From: Nemertoderma westbladi
Taxonomy: Eukaryota; Xenacoelomorpha; Nemertodermatida; Nemertodermatidae
Length of the DNA: 22,812 bases
Reading direction: 5' to 3'
NCBI GenBank assembly: GCA_032718475.1
Contig: JAUCBJ010000833.1
Coordinates: 1 to 22,812 of the forward strand
Shown piece by piece: positions 8,617 to 16,863 of this stretch. The first letter of the stretch is position 1, and each line of letters opens with the position of its first letter. The notes beneath the pieces are model-generated. The model saw only the letters and a program-made list of their open reading frames with translations. It was not told where the DNA came from and did not search any database. The position numbers and the translations under genes are program-made.

Positions 8617-11600
8617 TTAATTCCAAATCGAGTTATCCTTCATTGCCAGTTTGCCGAGTAAGTAATTCTTGACTTTGTGTTTGAACGTTTCCAGGGAGAC
8701 AGAGTTTCTTACATCCAATGGTAGCGAGTTCCATATTATCGGCCCTAGAAACGAGAAGCATTCACTTCCTGTTATAGTTCGTCGCAAGGGAACAACAGCG
8801 CGAGTACATCCATGTCTGAGATTAACCGATACAGAGTTGAACTGGACCAATGATGAGAGATACGAGGGAGATAGCGACTGTGTTATACGATACATATGAT
8901 TGGCTGTTAGCTGATCGATGCGAGATTCAATCGGAAGCCATGAGATTTCATTGTAATGCTCTTGACCAATGTGCGTTCTACTTCCGAGACCTAGACAAAA
9001 ACGAATACATTTTCTTTGCAGTGCTTGTAGTTGCAGCTGTAGCCGTTTAGAAGCACTTGGATACCAACAGGAGGAAACGAAATCCAAGTGGGGTTGTATG
9101 AGAGCGTTACATAGAAGACGACGTGTATAGCCGTCTAAAACTGCCCCATGTCTGTAAATAAATTTCAGTGTCTTGTTCCCCTTTGTAATCACATGCGATG
9201 CCATGGTATCTCCAGAAAGGTCAGCGTCTAAATAACAACCCAAGTATTTAATAGATTTTTGCTGTTCTATGTGGATCCCATTACAAAATACTTTCAATTC
9301 ACAGTTGTCGACTAGACGTTGATGTGTCCCAAATAAAATTGATTTAGTCTTGTCAAAGTTCAAACTCAGTCTGTTGTCGGTCGCCCAGTCGAATATGTTG
9401 CTTAGTGTCTTTGACAGCGTATCAGATATTGTAGCCACATTATCACCAGAAGTCAATATATTCGAGTCGTCTGCCAGCTTCAGAGATATACAAGATGGTA
9501 AGACCTGTAGATTAGTATTACTACTACTAGTTGCTTCAACTTCTTTTGCGGGACTCTCTATGGCCATATCAAGATCGTTAACATATATTAAGAATAGCAG
9601 GATAGACAGCAATCCTCCCTGCGGGACGCCTCTCTTTATCAAGGCTCTGATTGAAGACAGTGTACCATTGACATATACCATTTGGCTGCGTTCACTTAGA
9701 TACGATTTAAACCATCCAACAGTGGCTGTAGAAAATCCAATTGCTCGGAGTTTGAATAAGAGCAGATCGTGATCGACAGTGTCAAATGCCTTGCGCAGAT
9801 CTATAAATACAACGCCAGTCATTTTCCCCCCATCTACAGATTCTTTGACATAATTATTTAGATACATCAGACAAGTTTCAACTGAGAATCCTTTTCTGAA
9901 TCCGGATTGCAAAGGGTCCAATATGTTGTAGAGTACTAAATAATGAAATATCTGATCAAAAATTGGCTGATCGAAGACTTTCGATAGAATAGGAAGGACA
10001 GATACTGGCCTGTAGTTGCTCCGTTCTAACCTCACTTCTTTCTTATAAGCAGGCGCGACTTTAGCCAATTTAAAATTAGACGGATAGGTGGAGGTTGCTA
10101 TCGATCGGTTAATTAGATGAGTTAGTGGTTCAGCAATTTCATCGGCAATATCCCTAATAAATGATGGAGTTAGTTCATCAATGCCTGCACTTTTATCTGT
10201 CTTTATGTTCTTCAACACTTTTAGGACAGTCTCCACTTCCACCATCTCCAGGCAAAAGTTATTATTATGGAAACCTTTATCTCTGTAGTACCTTGCAGTT
10301 GCGGTAGTATTGTACTCCCCTTTAGCAGGGGGGAGTTTGTTCACAAGATTATCGGCAATGGTAGTAAAGAACTCATTGAATTTTTCAGCAATTTGACGAC
10401 TGTCAGTAACCAGATCGTTGCCTATTCTTAGAGATTTGATTGTATTGGAGTCTGTCCGTTTCATTGGTGCACCAAGCAACTTTAGCTCTTTCCACAATTT
10501 TTTAGAATTATTTCTATATGTTGATAGTTTATCCTTAACATATGCAGCTTTAGCCATCTTAATCACATTTGTATTGAGATTGAGAAGGTCTTTGTAATGC
10601 TGTTCATTAGCAGTGGTACGGTTCTTATGAAAGTGCTTTAGGGCATTATTTTTCTCAGATATAGAATGAAGAATATTAGAATTAATCCATGGTTGAGATC
10701 CAGCACGAATTCTAACTGAGCGTTTTGGGGCAGCTTCATCTAATATCTGGTAGAGTTCCTTTGTTAATTCGGTAGATATAAGATCCACTTTAGTTTCAAG
10801 TAATAACGATTTGATTCGGGGATTAACATTAACTTTAGATGCTACCATTTCTTTGGAGTAGGACTTAAAAGAGCGACATGTGCGTAATGTATGGCAGGAT
10901 TTCTTTGCCTTAGGTCGTTTTCTTGTCACGTACACCATGCCATGATCACTGAGACCCAAGTTTACCACACCATGGCTACATAAAAATTGCCTACTAGACA
11001 CAAATATGTGATCCAGTGTAGTCGCTGTATTTACTGTAATTCTTGTTGGTTCTTTAATGAGTTGTTCTAATCCAGTGGAACAGCAAAATGAGTATAGATA
11101 GTGCAAAGGGGTCATGATAGCAGGGACAGTGTTACATTTAGGAGGTTTGGATGAAAGCTGTTTGTTAGTCAGGGTAGTGTCAGAGTTTGTGTCTCCCAGA
11201 ACATATACTTCCTTAAAGCCACTAATATCGCCGATGGCAGTCTCTACAGCTGTAAAGAATGTGTTGGCTTGTGCAGCGCGTGGATTGTAGACAGACCCAA
11301 TCAGAATTGGTTTGGTGTGAGGAAGGTGTATTGTGCAGAATATTCCTTCTTCAATGCCCAGTTTTGTATTCATCTCTGCGCAAAGGGAGTAGTCCAATTT
11401 CGTAGAAATGTAGAGTGCAACACCACCACCATTTCGATTACGATCCTTCCTTTCAATGTTATACCCAGGTAGAGAAACTTCACCATCACTAATACTCTGG
11501 TCTAACCATGTCTCTGATAATGTAAGAACATCAATGAGTGTATTGTGCAGAATAATTTTAAGTTCAGATAGTTTTGGAATTAAGCTTTGAATGTTTTGGT

Positions 11601-11766
11601 GCGATATATGTAGCCCTGATTTCGCAAATATTTTATTTACAGTGACCACTGGATCAGCATTCAGGTTTATGGCGCCACTGTTGCAGATATCCACAACTGG
11701 AGTCACAGTTTGGGTTGACTCAACCAGAAACACTTTGGATGAGGTAGATAGCGGATAAACAGATAG
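8617..11766 (-). CDS. LINE ORF2: AP endonuclease / reverse transcriptase, no ATG start
   Basis: This is the retrotransposon polyprotein that nicks target DNA and copies the RNA at the nick. Residues are counted from the GTG codon at 11733. An AP-like endonuclease spans about 41-265: HQN47, SE74T, GD181TN183SD and SD262H263. The reverse transcriptase spans about 550-870: YRP, the metal-binding D645 in FIDLRKAFD, GVPQG at 702-706 and ADD at 754-756. A CR1/L2-type C-terminal region follows, including SWLP near 931-934 and WNSLP near 1001-1005. There are 1,038 codons from that GTG and no internal stop. The frame opens directly after the ORF1 TGA. The first true ATG is codon 121, too late to keep the endonuclease, so readthrough or non-AUG initiation is needed. 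The sequence PQGGLLSILLF departs from the usual PQGSxLGPxLF, so activity is doubtful. Confidence 0.95.
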   Translation of the reverse strand, partial: LSVYPLSTSSKVFLVESTQTVTPVVDICNSGAINLNADPVVTVNKIFAKSGLHISHQNIQSLIPKLSELKIILHNTLIDVLTLSETWLDQSISDGEVSLPGYNIERKDRNRNGGGVALYISTKLDYSLCAEMNTKLGIEEGIFCTIHLPHTKPILIGSVYNPRAAQANTFFTAVETAIGDISGFKEVYVLGDTNSDTTLTNKQLSSKPPKCNTVPAIMTPLHYLYSFCCSTGLEQLIKEPTRITVNTATTLDHIFVSSRQFLCSHGVVNLGLSDHGMVYVTRKRPKAKKSCHTLRTCRSFKSYSKEMVASKVNVNPRIKSLLLETKVDLISTELTKELYQILDEAAPKRSVRIRAGSQPWINSNILHSISEKNNALKHFHKNRTTANEQHYKDLLNLNTNVIKMAKAAYVKDKLSTYRNNSKKLWKELKLLGAPMKRTDSNTIKSLRIGNDLVTDSRQIAEKFNEFFTTIADNLVNKLPPAKGEYNTTATARYYRDKGFHNNNFCLEMVEVETVLKVLKNIKTDKSAGIDELTPSFIRDIADEIAEPLTHLINRSIATSTYPSNFKLAKVAPAYKKEVRLERSNYRPVSVLPILSKVFDQPIFDQIFHYLVLYNILDPLQSGFRKGFSVETCLMYLNNYVKESVDGGKMTGVVFIDLRKAFDTVDHDLLLFKLRAIGFSTATVGWFKSYLSERSQMVYVNGTLSSIRALIKRGVPQGGLLSILLFLIYVNDLDMAIESPAKEVEATSSSNTNLQVLPSCISLKLADDSNILTSGDNVATISDTLSKTLSNIFDWATDNRLSLNFDKTKSILFGTHQRLVDNCELKVFCNGIHIEQQKSIKYLGCYLDADLSGDTMASHVITKGNKTLKFIYRHGAVLDGYTRRLLCNALIQPHLDFVSSCWYPSASKRLQLQLQALQRKCIRFCLGLGSRTHIGQEHYNEISWLPIESRIDQLTANHMYRITQSLSPSYLSSLVQFNSVSVNLRHGCTRAVVPLRRTITGSECFSFLGPIIWNSLPLDVRNSVSLETFKHKVKNYLLGKLAMKDNSIWN

Positions 11767-11784
11767 TCAATCAACCTGCTCCAC
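11761..11784 (-). promoter_or_regulatory. Candidate leaky stop (TGA CTA) between LINE ORF1 and ORF2
   Basis: On the minus strand ORF1 ends GTT GAT TGA (stop at 11769-11767) and the next codons are CTA TCT GTT. The same frame then continues into ORF2 without another stop. UGA followed by CUA is the best-established readthrough context, known from alphaviruses and several animal genes. That it works here is inference. The TGA could instead be a mutated CGA codon. Confidence 0.6.
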
Positions 11785-12786
11785 AGATGGAGGCATGTTA
11801 CTAGTCGAAGTAGTACTGGTACTCCTTTTTTCTCTAATGCTGCGTCTTCTCTGACGAGCAATATAATCTGCCTCTCTTTCAGCTTTCGAACTATCCTTGT
11901 CGAAATAGAACTTTGTTCCACCAACGGTAAAATACCTACGTGAGATAACTTTACTGGCTACTTCAGGAGAGTTGAAAGAAATGAGCAATGGTCGGGCTGA
12001 TTTGTCCTCACGTGGTTTCCCCAGCCTTTGGATACCACGATATGGTAATTGTTCTTCTAGAGAGTCCTGTAAAAACTTACTATCATGGGCACGTTGATGG
12101 TTGCCATGGTTGGGAGCGATACCTGTACCCTCAGGGATTCCACGAATTACCACATTGCATTTACGCAGCTCATTCAGTCTTATAGCTCTCTCAATAGAAT
12201 CAGGATCAATAGGGATCGGTGTGTTTGGACTAGAGGTTTGTTGCTGTTGCTGCACATCCAATGTTTTGTGGAGGTCATCAAGCTTTTTCGAATTTCGGCG
12301 AACTACTTCAACCCATGAGGAAGCTGCCTCACTCTCTAGTGTTTCCGAGTCTTCAATAGCCGTTGCAGTTGTTAATGATTCCATGACTGTCAGTTTTGTT
12401 TGTAGATCAGCCTGTGTTACCTCAACATTTTCCAAGCGTATTTCAATATCGCACCGTAACGCTGATAAATCACTCCCCATAATAAGTTTATCCTCACCAT
12501 CTAGGCCTTTATTGACCGTATTTTTCACTGCATCTAGCTCCTGCTGTAGCTGGAGATTTTCGTCCTCTAAATTCAACATGCGTAAGGCTGAACAGAAGCC
12601 ACAGGCAAATTGTTTTTTCCCAAATGTTTTTTTCCTTGTCATTTCTTCTGGGACTTGTATTTCAGTCCAAATTGTTGTGCATAGTGTGCACTCCACACTT
12701 GTCTGTACAAATTTGCTTTGAGTCGTTAACTTCTTGTTTGTGCTACTTCCCGAGATAGAAGAGCGTCTCTGACTCCCCCCATTCAT
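11767..12786 (-). CDS. LINE ORF1: zinc-ribbon, coiled-coil, RRM-like RNA-binding protein
   Basis: This 339-residue protein is the first ORF of the CR1/L2-type LINE. Such proteins coat the LINE RNA and help deliver it to the target. Two cysteine pairs, C33xxC36 and C62xxC65, look like a zinc-binding module. Residues 68-140 form a probable coiled coil rich in E, L and Q. A Q-rich linker lies near 179-184. Residues 207-300 resemble the RRM-like and C-terminal domains of LINE ORF1p (KCNVVIRGIPEG; RPLLISFNSPEVASKVI). A basic tail follows (RQRRRSIREKR). The ATG at 12786 is preceded by an in-frame TGA eight codons upstream. The stop TGA is the readthrough candidate, so a fused ORF1-ORF2 product is possible. 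No host homologue is recognised. Confidence 0.88.
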   Translation of the reverse strand: MNGGSQRRSSISGSSTNKKLTTQSKFVQTSVECTLCTTIWTEIQVPEEMTRKKTFGKKQFACGFCSALRMLNLEDENLQLQQELDAVKNTVNKGLDGEDKLIMGSDLSALRCDIEIRLENVEVTQADLQTKLTVMESLTTATAIEDSETLESEAASSWVEVVRRNSKKLDDLHKTLDVQQQQQTSSPNTPIPIDPDSIERAIRLNELRKCNVVIRGIPEGTGIAPNHGNHQRAHDSKFLQDSLEEQLPYRGIQRLGKPREDKSARPLLISFNSPEVASKVISRRYFTVGGTKFYFDKDSSKAEREADYIARQRRRSIREKRSTSTTSTSNMPPSVEQVD

Positions 12787-12830
12787 TCTTGTAGTTGTCA
12801 GGTGTCAGGATGTTAGTTAACAAAGTAGTC

Positions 12831-13444
12831 TGCGATTAAAATAAAGCCAACCAGCCAACTACATATATTGCAGTATTTCAATCATATAATATAAAGTCAA
12901 ATCAAATATAATTATTTAAAATTAGAGTATATAATTATACCGGTATTTCTGAAGGATGTCGGATGATGCTGTACTGCTATACAGTACTGTACTAACTAAG
13001 CACTCTGCTTAGCCTGTCTGCCTGTCACTAGCCTAGTGCTAGTATTAGTATACCTCTCTGCCTCTACATACCGTACATCTATAGATCTACTGGCAGACTG
13101 GGTTGACTGGTTGATGATATCAACTCAACAGATCAACCATTCTTACATTGCATAGTTCAGTAGTTGTTCTGTTGTTAGGTTTAATACTGTAATAGGCCTA
13201 TCTAATAAAACTACCAGACAAATAAATGTACTCGTTTATGAGTAAAAACAAAGTCAGAGAGTGCAGAAGTTGGCTTACTAAATGTAGCTGTGCAGCTGCA
13301 TAGTGGACTAACTGCAACATGCCAGGTCATAGTGTAATACAGTCTGACAGTGGTACCGGTACCTATCTGTCTGTCTGCCTGTAGGTCATACAGTCATACG
13401 GTACCACAGTACCAGGCCTCAATATATTTTTTTTATTTTACTTA
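12831..13444. other. Interior of hAT-A right half, non-coding
   Basis: About 600 bp between the LINE and the right subterminal array of hAT-A. It is rich in GTAC/CAGTACTGTAC words and contains the 12-bp palindrome GGTACCGGTACC at 13352-13363. No coding potential is seen. The LINE/hAT-A junction lies somewhere near its left edge. Confidence 0.5.
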
Positions 13445-13544
13445 CCCGGTCCGGCTCCGGTTCCGGCTCCGGTTCTTTTGGAATTTACCCGGTCCGGTTC
13501 CGGCTCCGGCAAAAATCTGGCTCCGGTCTAACGCTACCCACAAT

Positions 13545-13740
13545 CCGTTAAAGAAAAAAAGTATAACTTGCTGTATCAAGTCACCTCAATGTATCAAGTC
13601 ACCCCGAATTACGGTACGTCATTAGTCGTACCTTGTTACCTATGTCTGTATGTCCGGTACCGGTACCGTAGGCTACCTGTTACTGTATCAAATTGAATTT
13701 GAAGGCTGACTGACAAGGGGAACCATAAAATCTGTGAATA
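13545..13740 (+). promoter_or_regulatory. IFT46 5' flank, truncated by hAT-A insertion
   Basis: Only 196 bp separate the right target duplication of hAT-A from the IFT46 ATG. It contains a direct repeat TGTATCAAGTCACC (13572-13585 and 13590-13603, period 18) and the palindrome GGTACCGGTACC (13656-13667), which also occurs inside hAT-A. I looked for a full RFX X-box, common at ciliary genes, and see only a GTTACC half-site near 13636. No TATA box is evident. Confidence 0.4.
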
Positions 13741-14871
13741 ATGGATACTAGCAGCAGTTCCGAAGACGGCAACCCGACCGCTGTCGTTCAAAACCTTCCC
13801 TACGATGAATCGTTAGAGGTACCCGACGCAGAGGAAGTTGCGAGCGTGTACACCCCGACACCGCGAGGTGGGGGAATGGAACCTATCCGACCCTACCCGG
13901 CAAGGCCCGCAGCGGCGATGGGTAACCGACCCAACGATACGACGTCCGCCCTCAACGACGACGACTCCGACAACAACGGCGGGAGCGATTCGCTCGAAGT
14001 GAAACCGATCGCGGGGCGACCGGACTGGGGCAAACCGCAGCGACCCCGTGGGTTTACAGACGGGACGAAAACTAGCAGTTCGTTCGACGAGGACGACGAC
14101 GACAGCGACGCATCAAACGAGATCGCCACGCACGGAGCTTATGATCCCTCCGACTTCGCTAAACTCGCCGTCAGCGCGGACGTCCGGGAATTATTCGAGT
14201 TTATCACGCGATACACCCCGCAGTCGATGGAGTTGGACCACCGACTGCGGCCCTTCATCCCGGATTACCTCCCCGCCGTCGGCGATATCGACGCGTTCAT
14301 TAAGGTCCCGCGTCCGGACGCGGATCGCTCCGCGGACGAGACGACGCTCGGACTGCGAACCGTCGACGAGCCCTGCGCGAAACAGTCGGACCCGACGGTC
14401 CTCGACCTGCAGTTTCGATCCGTTACTAAGTCCGCGGTTTCCACCGACGCCAAAGTCCGCAGCGTCGGTGAATCCTCGAGGGACAAGGAGATCGGTAGTT
14501 GGGTCGCCTCGATGGAGCAGCTGCATCGCTCGCAACCCCCTCCTCGAGTCCAGTACCCCAGACCTATGCCGGATTTAGACTCCCTCATGCAGGAATGGCC
14601 CGAGGAGTTGGAATCCATGTTGCAACACGCCAATCTCCCATCCGCAGACCTACAAGGGAGCCTCGCCAACTACGTGGACATTATCTGCGCTCTCCTAGAC
14701 GTTCCGGTCTATAAGAACCGCCTGCACTCGCTACACGTTGTTTTCTCGCTTTACTCCGAGTTTAAGAATTCCCAGCATTTTAAATTGGCGGCCCAAACCA
14801 CTCCCCCGCAGTCCGGTAAGCCTGAAGCCAATGCGACTGGGGGTGGGGACGCAGACACATTCGGCCTCTGA
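13741..14871 (+). CDS. IFT46: IFT46, intraflagellar transport protein 46 (single-exon coding region)
   Basis: IFT46 is a core subunit of the IFT-B train that carries cargo along cilia. Family knowledge ties it to IFT52/IFT88 assembly and outer-dynein-arm transport. The 376 residues begin with a disordered acidic region (1-132, with DDDSDNN and DEDDDDSD). The diagnostic core runs from YDPSDF at 134 through ITRYTPQSMELDHRLRPFIP at 155-174, PAVGDIDAFIKVPRPD at 178-193, DEPCAKQSDPTVLDLQFR at 209-226, LHRSQPPP at 261-268, PMPDLDSLMQEWPEE at 275-289, YVDIICALLDVPVY at 311-324 and SLHVVFSLYSEFKNSQHF at 330-347. All expected blocks are present without frameshift. The start is secure: an in-frame TGA lies two codons upstream, with A at -3 and G at +4. 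The coding region has no introns, whereas vertebrate orthologues have many. It is GC-rich and CpG-dense, unlike its surroundings. It may be a retrocopy or an intron-poor gene. Confidence 0.95.
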   Translation: MDTSSSSEDGNPTAVVQNLPYDESLEVPDAEEVASVYTPTPRGGGMEPIRPYPARPAAAMGNRPNDTTSALNDDDSDNNGGSDSLEVKPIAGRPDWGKPQRPRGFTDGTKTSSSFDEDDDDSDASNEIATHGAYDPSDFAKLAVSADVRELFEFITRYTPQSMELDHRLRPFIPDYLPAVGDIDAFIKVPRPDADRSADETTLGLRTVDEPCAKQSDPTVLDLQFRSVTKSAVSTDAKVRSVGESSRDKEIGSWVASMEQLHRSQPPPRVQYPRPMPDLDSLMQEWPEELESMLQHANLPSADLQGSLANYVDIICALLDVPVYKNRLHSLHVVFSLYSEFKNSQHFKLAAQTTPPQSGKPEANATGGGDADTFGL

Positions 14872-15543
14872 TTGTTGCTGTTGATAATTTTATTTAATAT
14901 TTTATTTTTATTCCATTCTGCGGTCATTGTTTAGTGTAGGGCTGCGTTGAGTTGTCCTAATGCCGTAGTTTTGCTCAATTTGAGATACCGGTAATTAAAT
15001 TTGGCGGGTATGACAGCTAAATCGGTGTTATTCGAGAGTAATTGATATGGAACAGCAGGATCGGTTTCTAAACTGATTAGCGTTTCAATTTGTAAATTCT
15101 CGGTAACTAAATTAATCGTTTAAAATATACCTGAGTGCAAATATATACGCAAAATCATTATTGACGCAAATTAAAATCAAGCTTCAATCAAATCCACATT
15201 AATATATAAATGCGAAATAAAATTGCGTCTAAATAAGTTTATGTTTATTCGCTCTTGAATTTAGAAATTAGTGAAATTCTCGAAACCCTCGAAATTAGTG
15301 AAATTATCGTCTGTGATTGTTTTGACGCCTCGGTCGCCTCAGTAAGCAGCGCTAGGCAGCGATGTGGGTACCGGTAATACATTCTGTAACCTAAAATTGC
15401 AATTTACAAATTGTGTTCAGTGTTAATCACTTTGCACATTTTTGCCTTTATCAAATTCCAACGTTAATCTATTTGAACTGCCTCATTCGGTCGATATACT
15501 GTATGTATGTATACCGGTAGTGTATCTGTCTGTGTCTGTTAAT
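14872..15543. other. IFT46 3' flank; candidate poly(A) signals, otherwise nothing
   Basis: AT-rich sequence begins right after the stop. ATTAAA at 14994-14999 and AATAAA at 15216-15221 are possible polyadenylation signals, 123 and 345 bp past the stop. A short direct repeat GAAATTAGTGAAATT occurs near 15264 and 15290. No further coding sequence is seen. Confidence 0.4.
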
Positions 15544-16863
15544 TAAGGATGTGCCGGATTCACCATTTTAAACCGGCCAGGCCGGATTTGTAAAAAAAAT
15601 CCGACCGGAGTTCCGGACACACCCGGAATTTTTTTATATATCACCACATTTTTCCTGAATCAGCTATGGTACCTGTATGCATGAAACGGGAGTGAGGGTA
15701 ACGCGTCATACATGGTCCTTTGGGCGTTAGGTCCTGCATCGACAAATGTGTCAGGGACTCAGGGCATATAGAAACCAGACAATTCCGGGCAGAATTCATT
15801 TTGAGAAAATGGATAATGAAGTTAAAAAAGAATCTTTTCAAAAAAAAATTTTTCAAAATATATTCATTAGGTGTTTAATCTTCATTGAACATAAAAGTTT
15901 TGAAAAATTGTATTTTTTGTCGGACTGTCTGTCTGTCAGTCTGTCAAAAATGTAAGGAAGTTTTCTAACTGACTAAAATTTTCGTTATGGGAGTATTTGT
16001 GGGAGGTGATTTCACTTCCGATGTCAGTTTTTAAGTTTTATGGATTTAAGACTGTTTGTATGTCTGTCGGATAGACAGACAGACCGACATACAGACAGAC
16101 ACACATTCAGTCTAGATCACTTCAAGCATGAAAACTGACATCGATATGAAATCTCCGACCAGAAATACCCCTACAACAAAATTTTAGTTAGCTAGTATGC
16201 TTTTATATTTTTGACAGACAGGCAGATGAACAGAGAGAGTGTTAGATTTACTTCTATTTAAAGTATTTTTTAAAGCCGAGCATTTAAATCAATATTAAAA
16301 AATTGCTATTATAAATTTTCCTTTTATTAACTTTCACTATTTCTTTCGTAACTTTTGAACTGTGGGTCGCAATGACATGTGGGTGGGTGCATTAGAAAGC
16401 TAATTAAAATTCTTATGCAATGCTTCTTATGCAATGCAGTACATAACTCCAAAATTATTTTTTCTCGGAATTGTCTGGCAGTCTGGTTTCTTTATGCACT
16501 GACACAAATACGGGACCTACGGCGCAGGAGGCTGGACACACACCGGTATGATCGCATTCACAGGACGAAATATTCATATTCTATTATTATATTCATAGTA
16601 TGAAATATGAATGAATATGATGATACACACTATGAAAAAAATTGTATTGTATTCCATTGTATTTGCTTAATCAATGTTTAATTTTTTTTTAATTTAAAAG
16701 AATTTATTTTGATGTTTTATTTTTAATTTATATTAATTGTAAATTTTGTCAACAATTCGTTGAAATGGAAATCCGGCCAAAAAATTTAAATTCGGCCGGA
16801 GTCGGATTTTTTTCTCAACATCTGTCCGGAATTCCGGCTCGGCCGGATACCCGGCCACCCCTA
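15544..16863. mobile_element. hAT-D: hAT-like element, diverged ends, no clear target duplication
   Basis: The left end TAAGGATGTGCCGGAT (15544-15559) and the reverse complement of the right end TAGGGGTGGCCGGGTAT (16847-16863) are related but differ at several bases. Both subterminal regions carry the same words in mirrored order: AAAAAAATCCGAC next to CCGGAG, and CCGGAATTCCGG or GTTCCGG. The flanking octamers, CTGTTAAT and GCTGTACA, do not match, so either the target duplication has decayed or the ends come from two copies. The interior has no transposase and holds the palindrome at 15918-16222. Confidence 0.65.
15918..16222. repeat. Imperfect 300-bp palindrome (foldback or MITE) inside hAT-D
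   Basis: The left arm contains CTGTCAAAAATGTAAGGAAG, CTAACTGACTAAAATTTT, GTATTTGTGGGAGGTGATTT and GATGTCAGTTTT. The right arm, reverse-complemented, gives the same blocks in order with substitutions. The centre near 16070 is GTCTGTCGGATAGACAGAC, flanked by GTCT microsatellite. It would fold into one long hairpin. It has no obvious target duplication. Confidence 0.75.

Larger units (their letters stand above)
4545..12830 (-). mobile_element. CR1/L2-type LINE, near full length, 3' UTR split by hAT-B
   Basis: On the minus strand the order is: short 5' UTR (start uncertain, about 12830), ORF1 (12786-11767), ORF2 (11766-8617), a long repetitive 3' UTR, then the hAT-B insertion (4720-7793 plus one copy of its target duplication). 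I read the remaining 3' UTR at 4719-4545 as ending in AATAAAAAAC and three ACTTCA-type units. This reconstruction relies on the target duplication, which shows that 4711 and 7802 were once adjacent, and on the tail-like motif. Without hAT-B the LINE is about 5.2 kb. I found no target duplication for the LINE itself, which is not unusual for this group. The 5' boundary is a guess. Confidence 0.7.
4230..13536. mobile_element. hAT-A: hAT-type DNA transposon enclosing a LINE and other insertions
   Basis: The left end 4230-4245 (TAGTGTTAGACCGGAG) and the reverse complement of 13521-13536 (TAGCGTTAGACCGGAG) match at 15 of 16 positions. The identical octamer CCCACAAT flanks them at 4222-4229 and 13537-13544. 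An 8-bp duplication plus ends of the form (C/T)A(A/G)NG are hallmarks of the hAT superfamily. Subterminal arrays rich in CCGGCTCCGG follow each end (about 4237-4333 and 13445-13531). Its own sequence is only about 300 bp on the left and 700 bp on the right; the rest is explained by the inserted LINE and nested elements. No hAT transposase is present, so it is non-autonomous. Confidence 0.88.

Noticed and set aside
11733-11735. GTG at 11733 as the ORF2 start codon
   Set aside because: GTG is not a normal eukaryotic start. The frame is open right back to the ORF1 stop, so the true start is unresolved.
12101-12721. 206-codon plus-strand frame
   Set aside because: It is antisense to LINE ORF1 and has an S-rich composition typical of a shadow frame.
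4230-13536. LTR retrotransposon explanation for the long paired ends
   Set aside because: The ends are inverted rather than direct repeats and are flanked by 8-bp duplications, which fits a hAT and not an LTR element.
13893-14714. Several frames of 71-176 codons overlapping IFT46
   Set aside because: GC-rich shadow frames of the IFT46 coding sequence, with no domain of their own.
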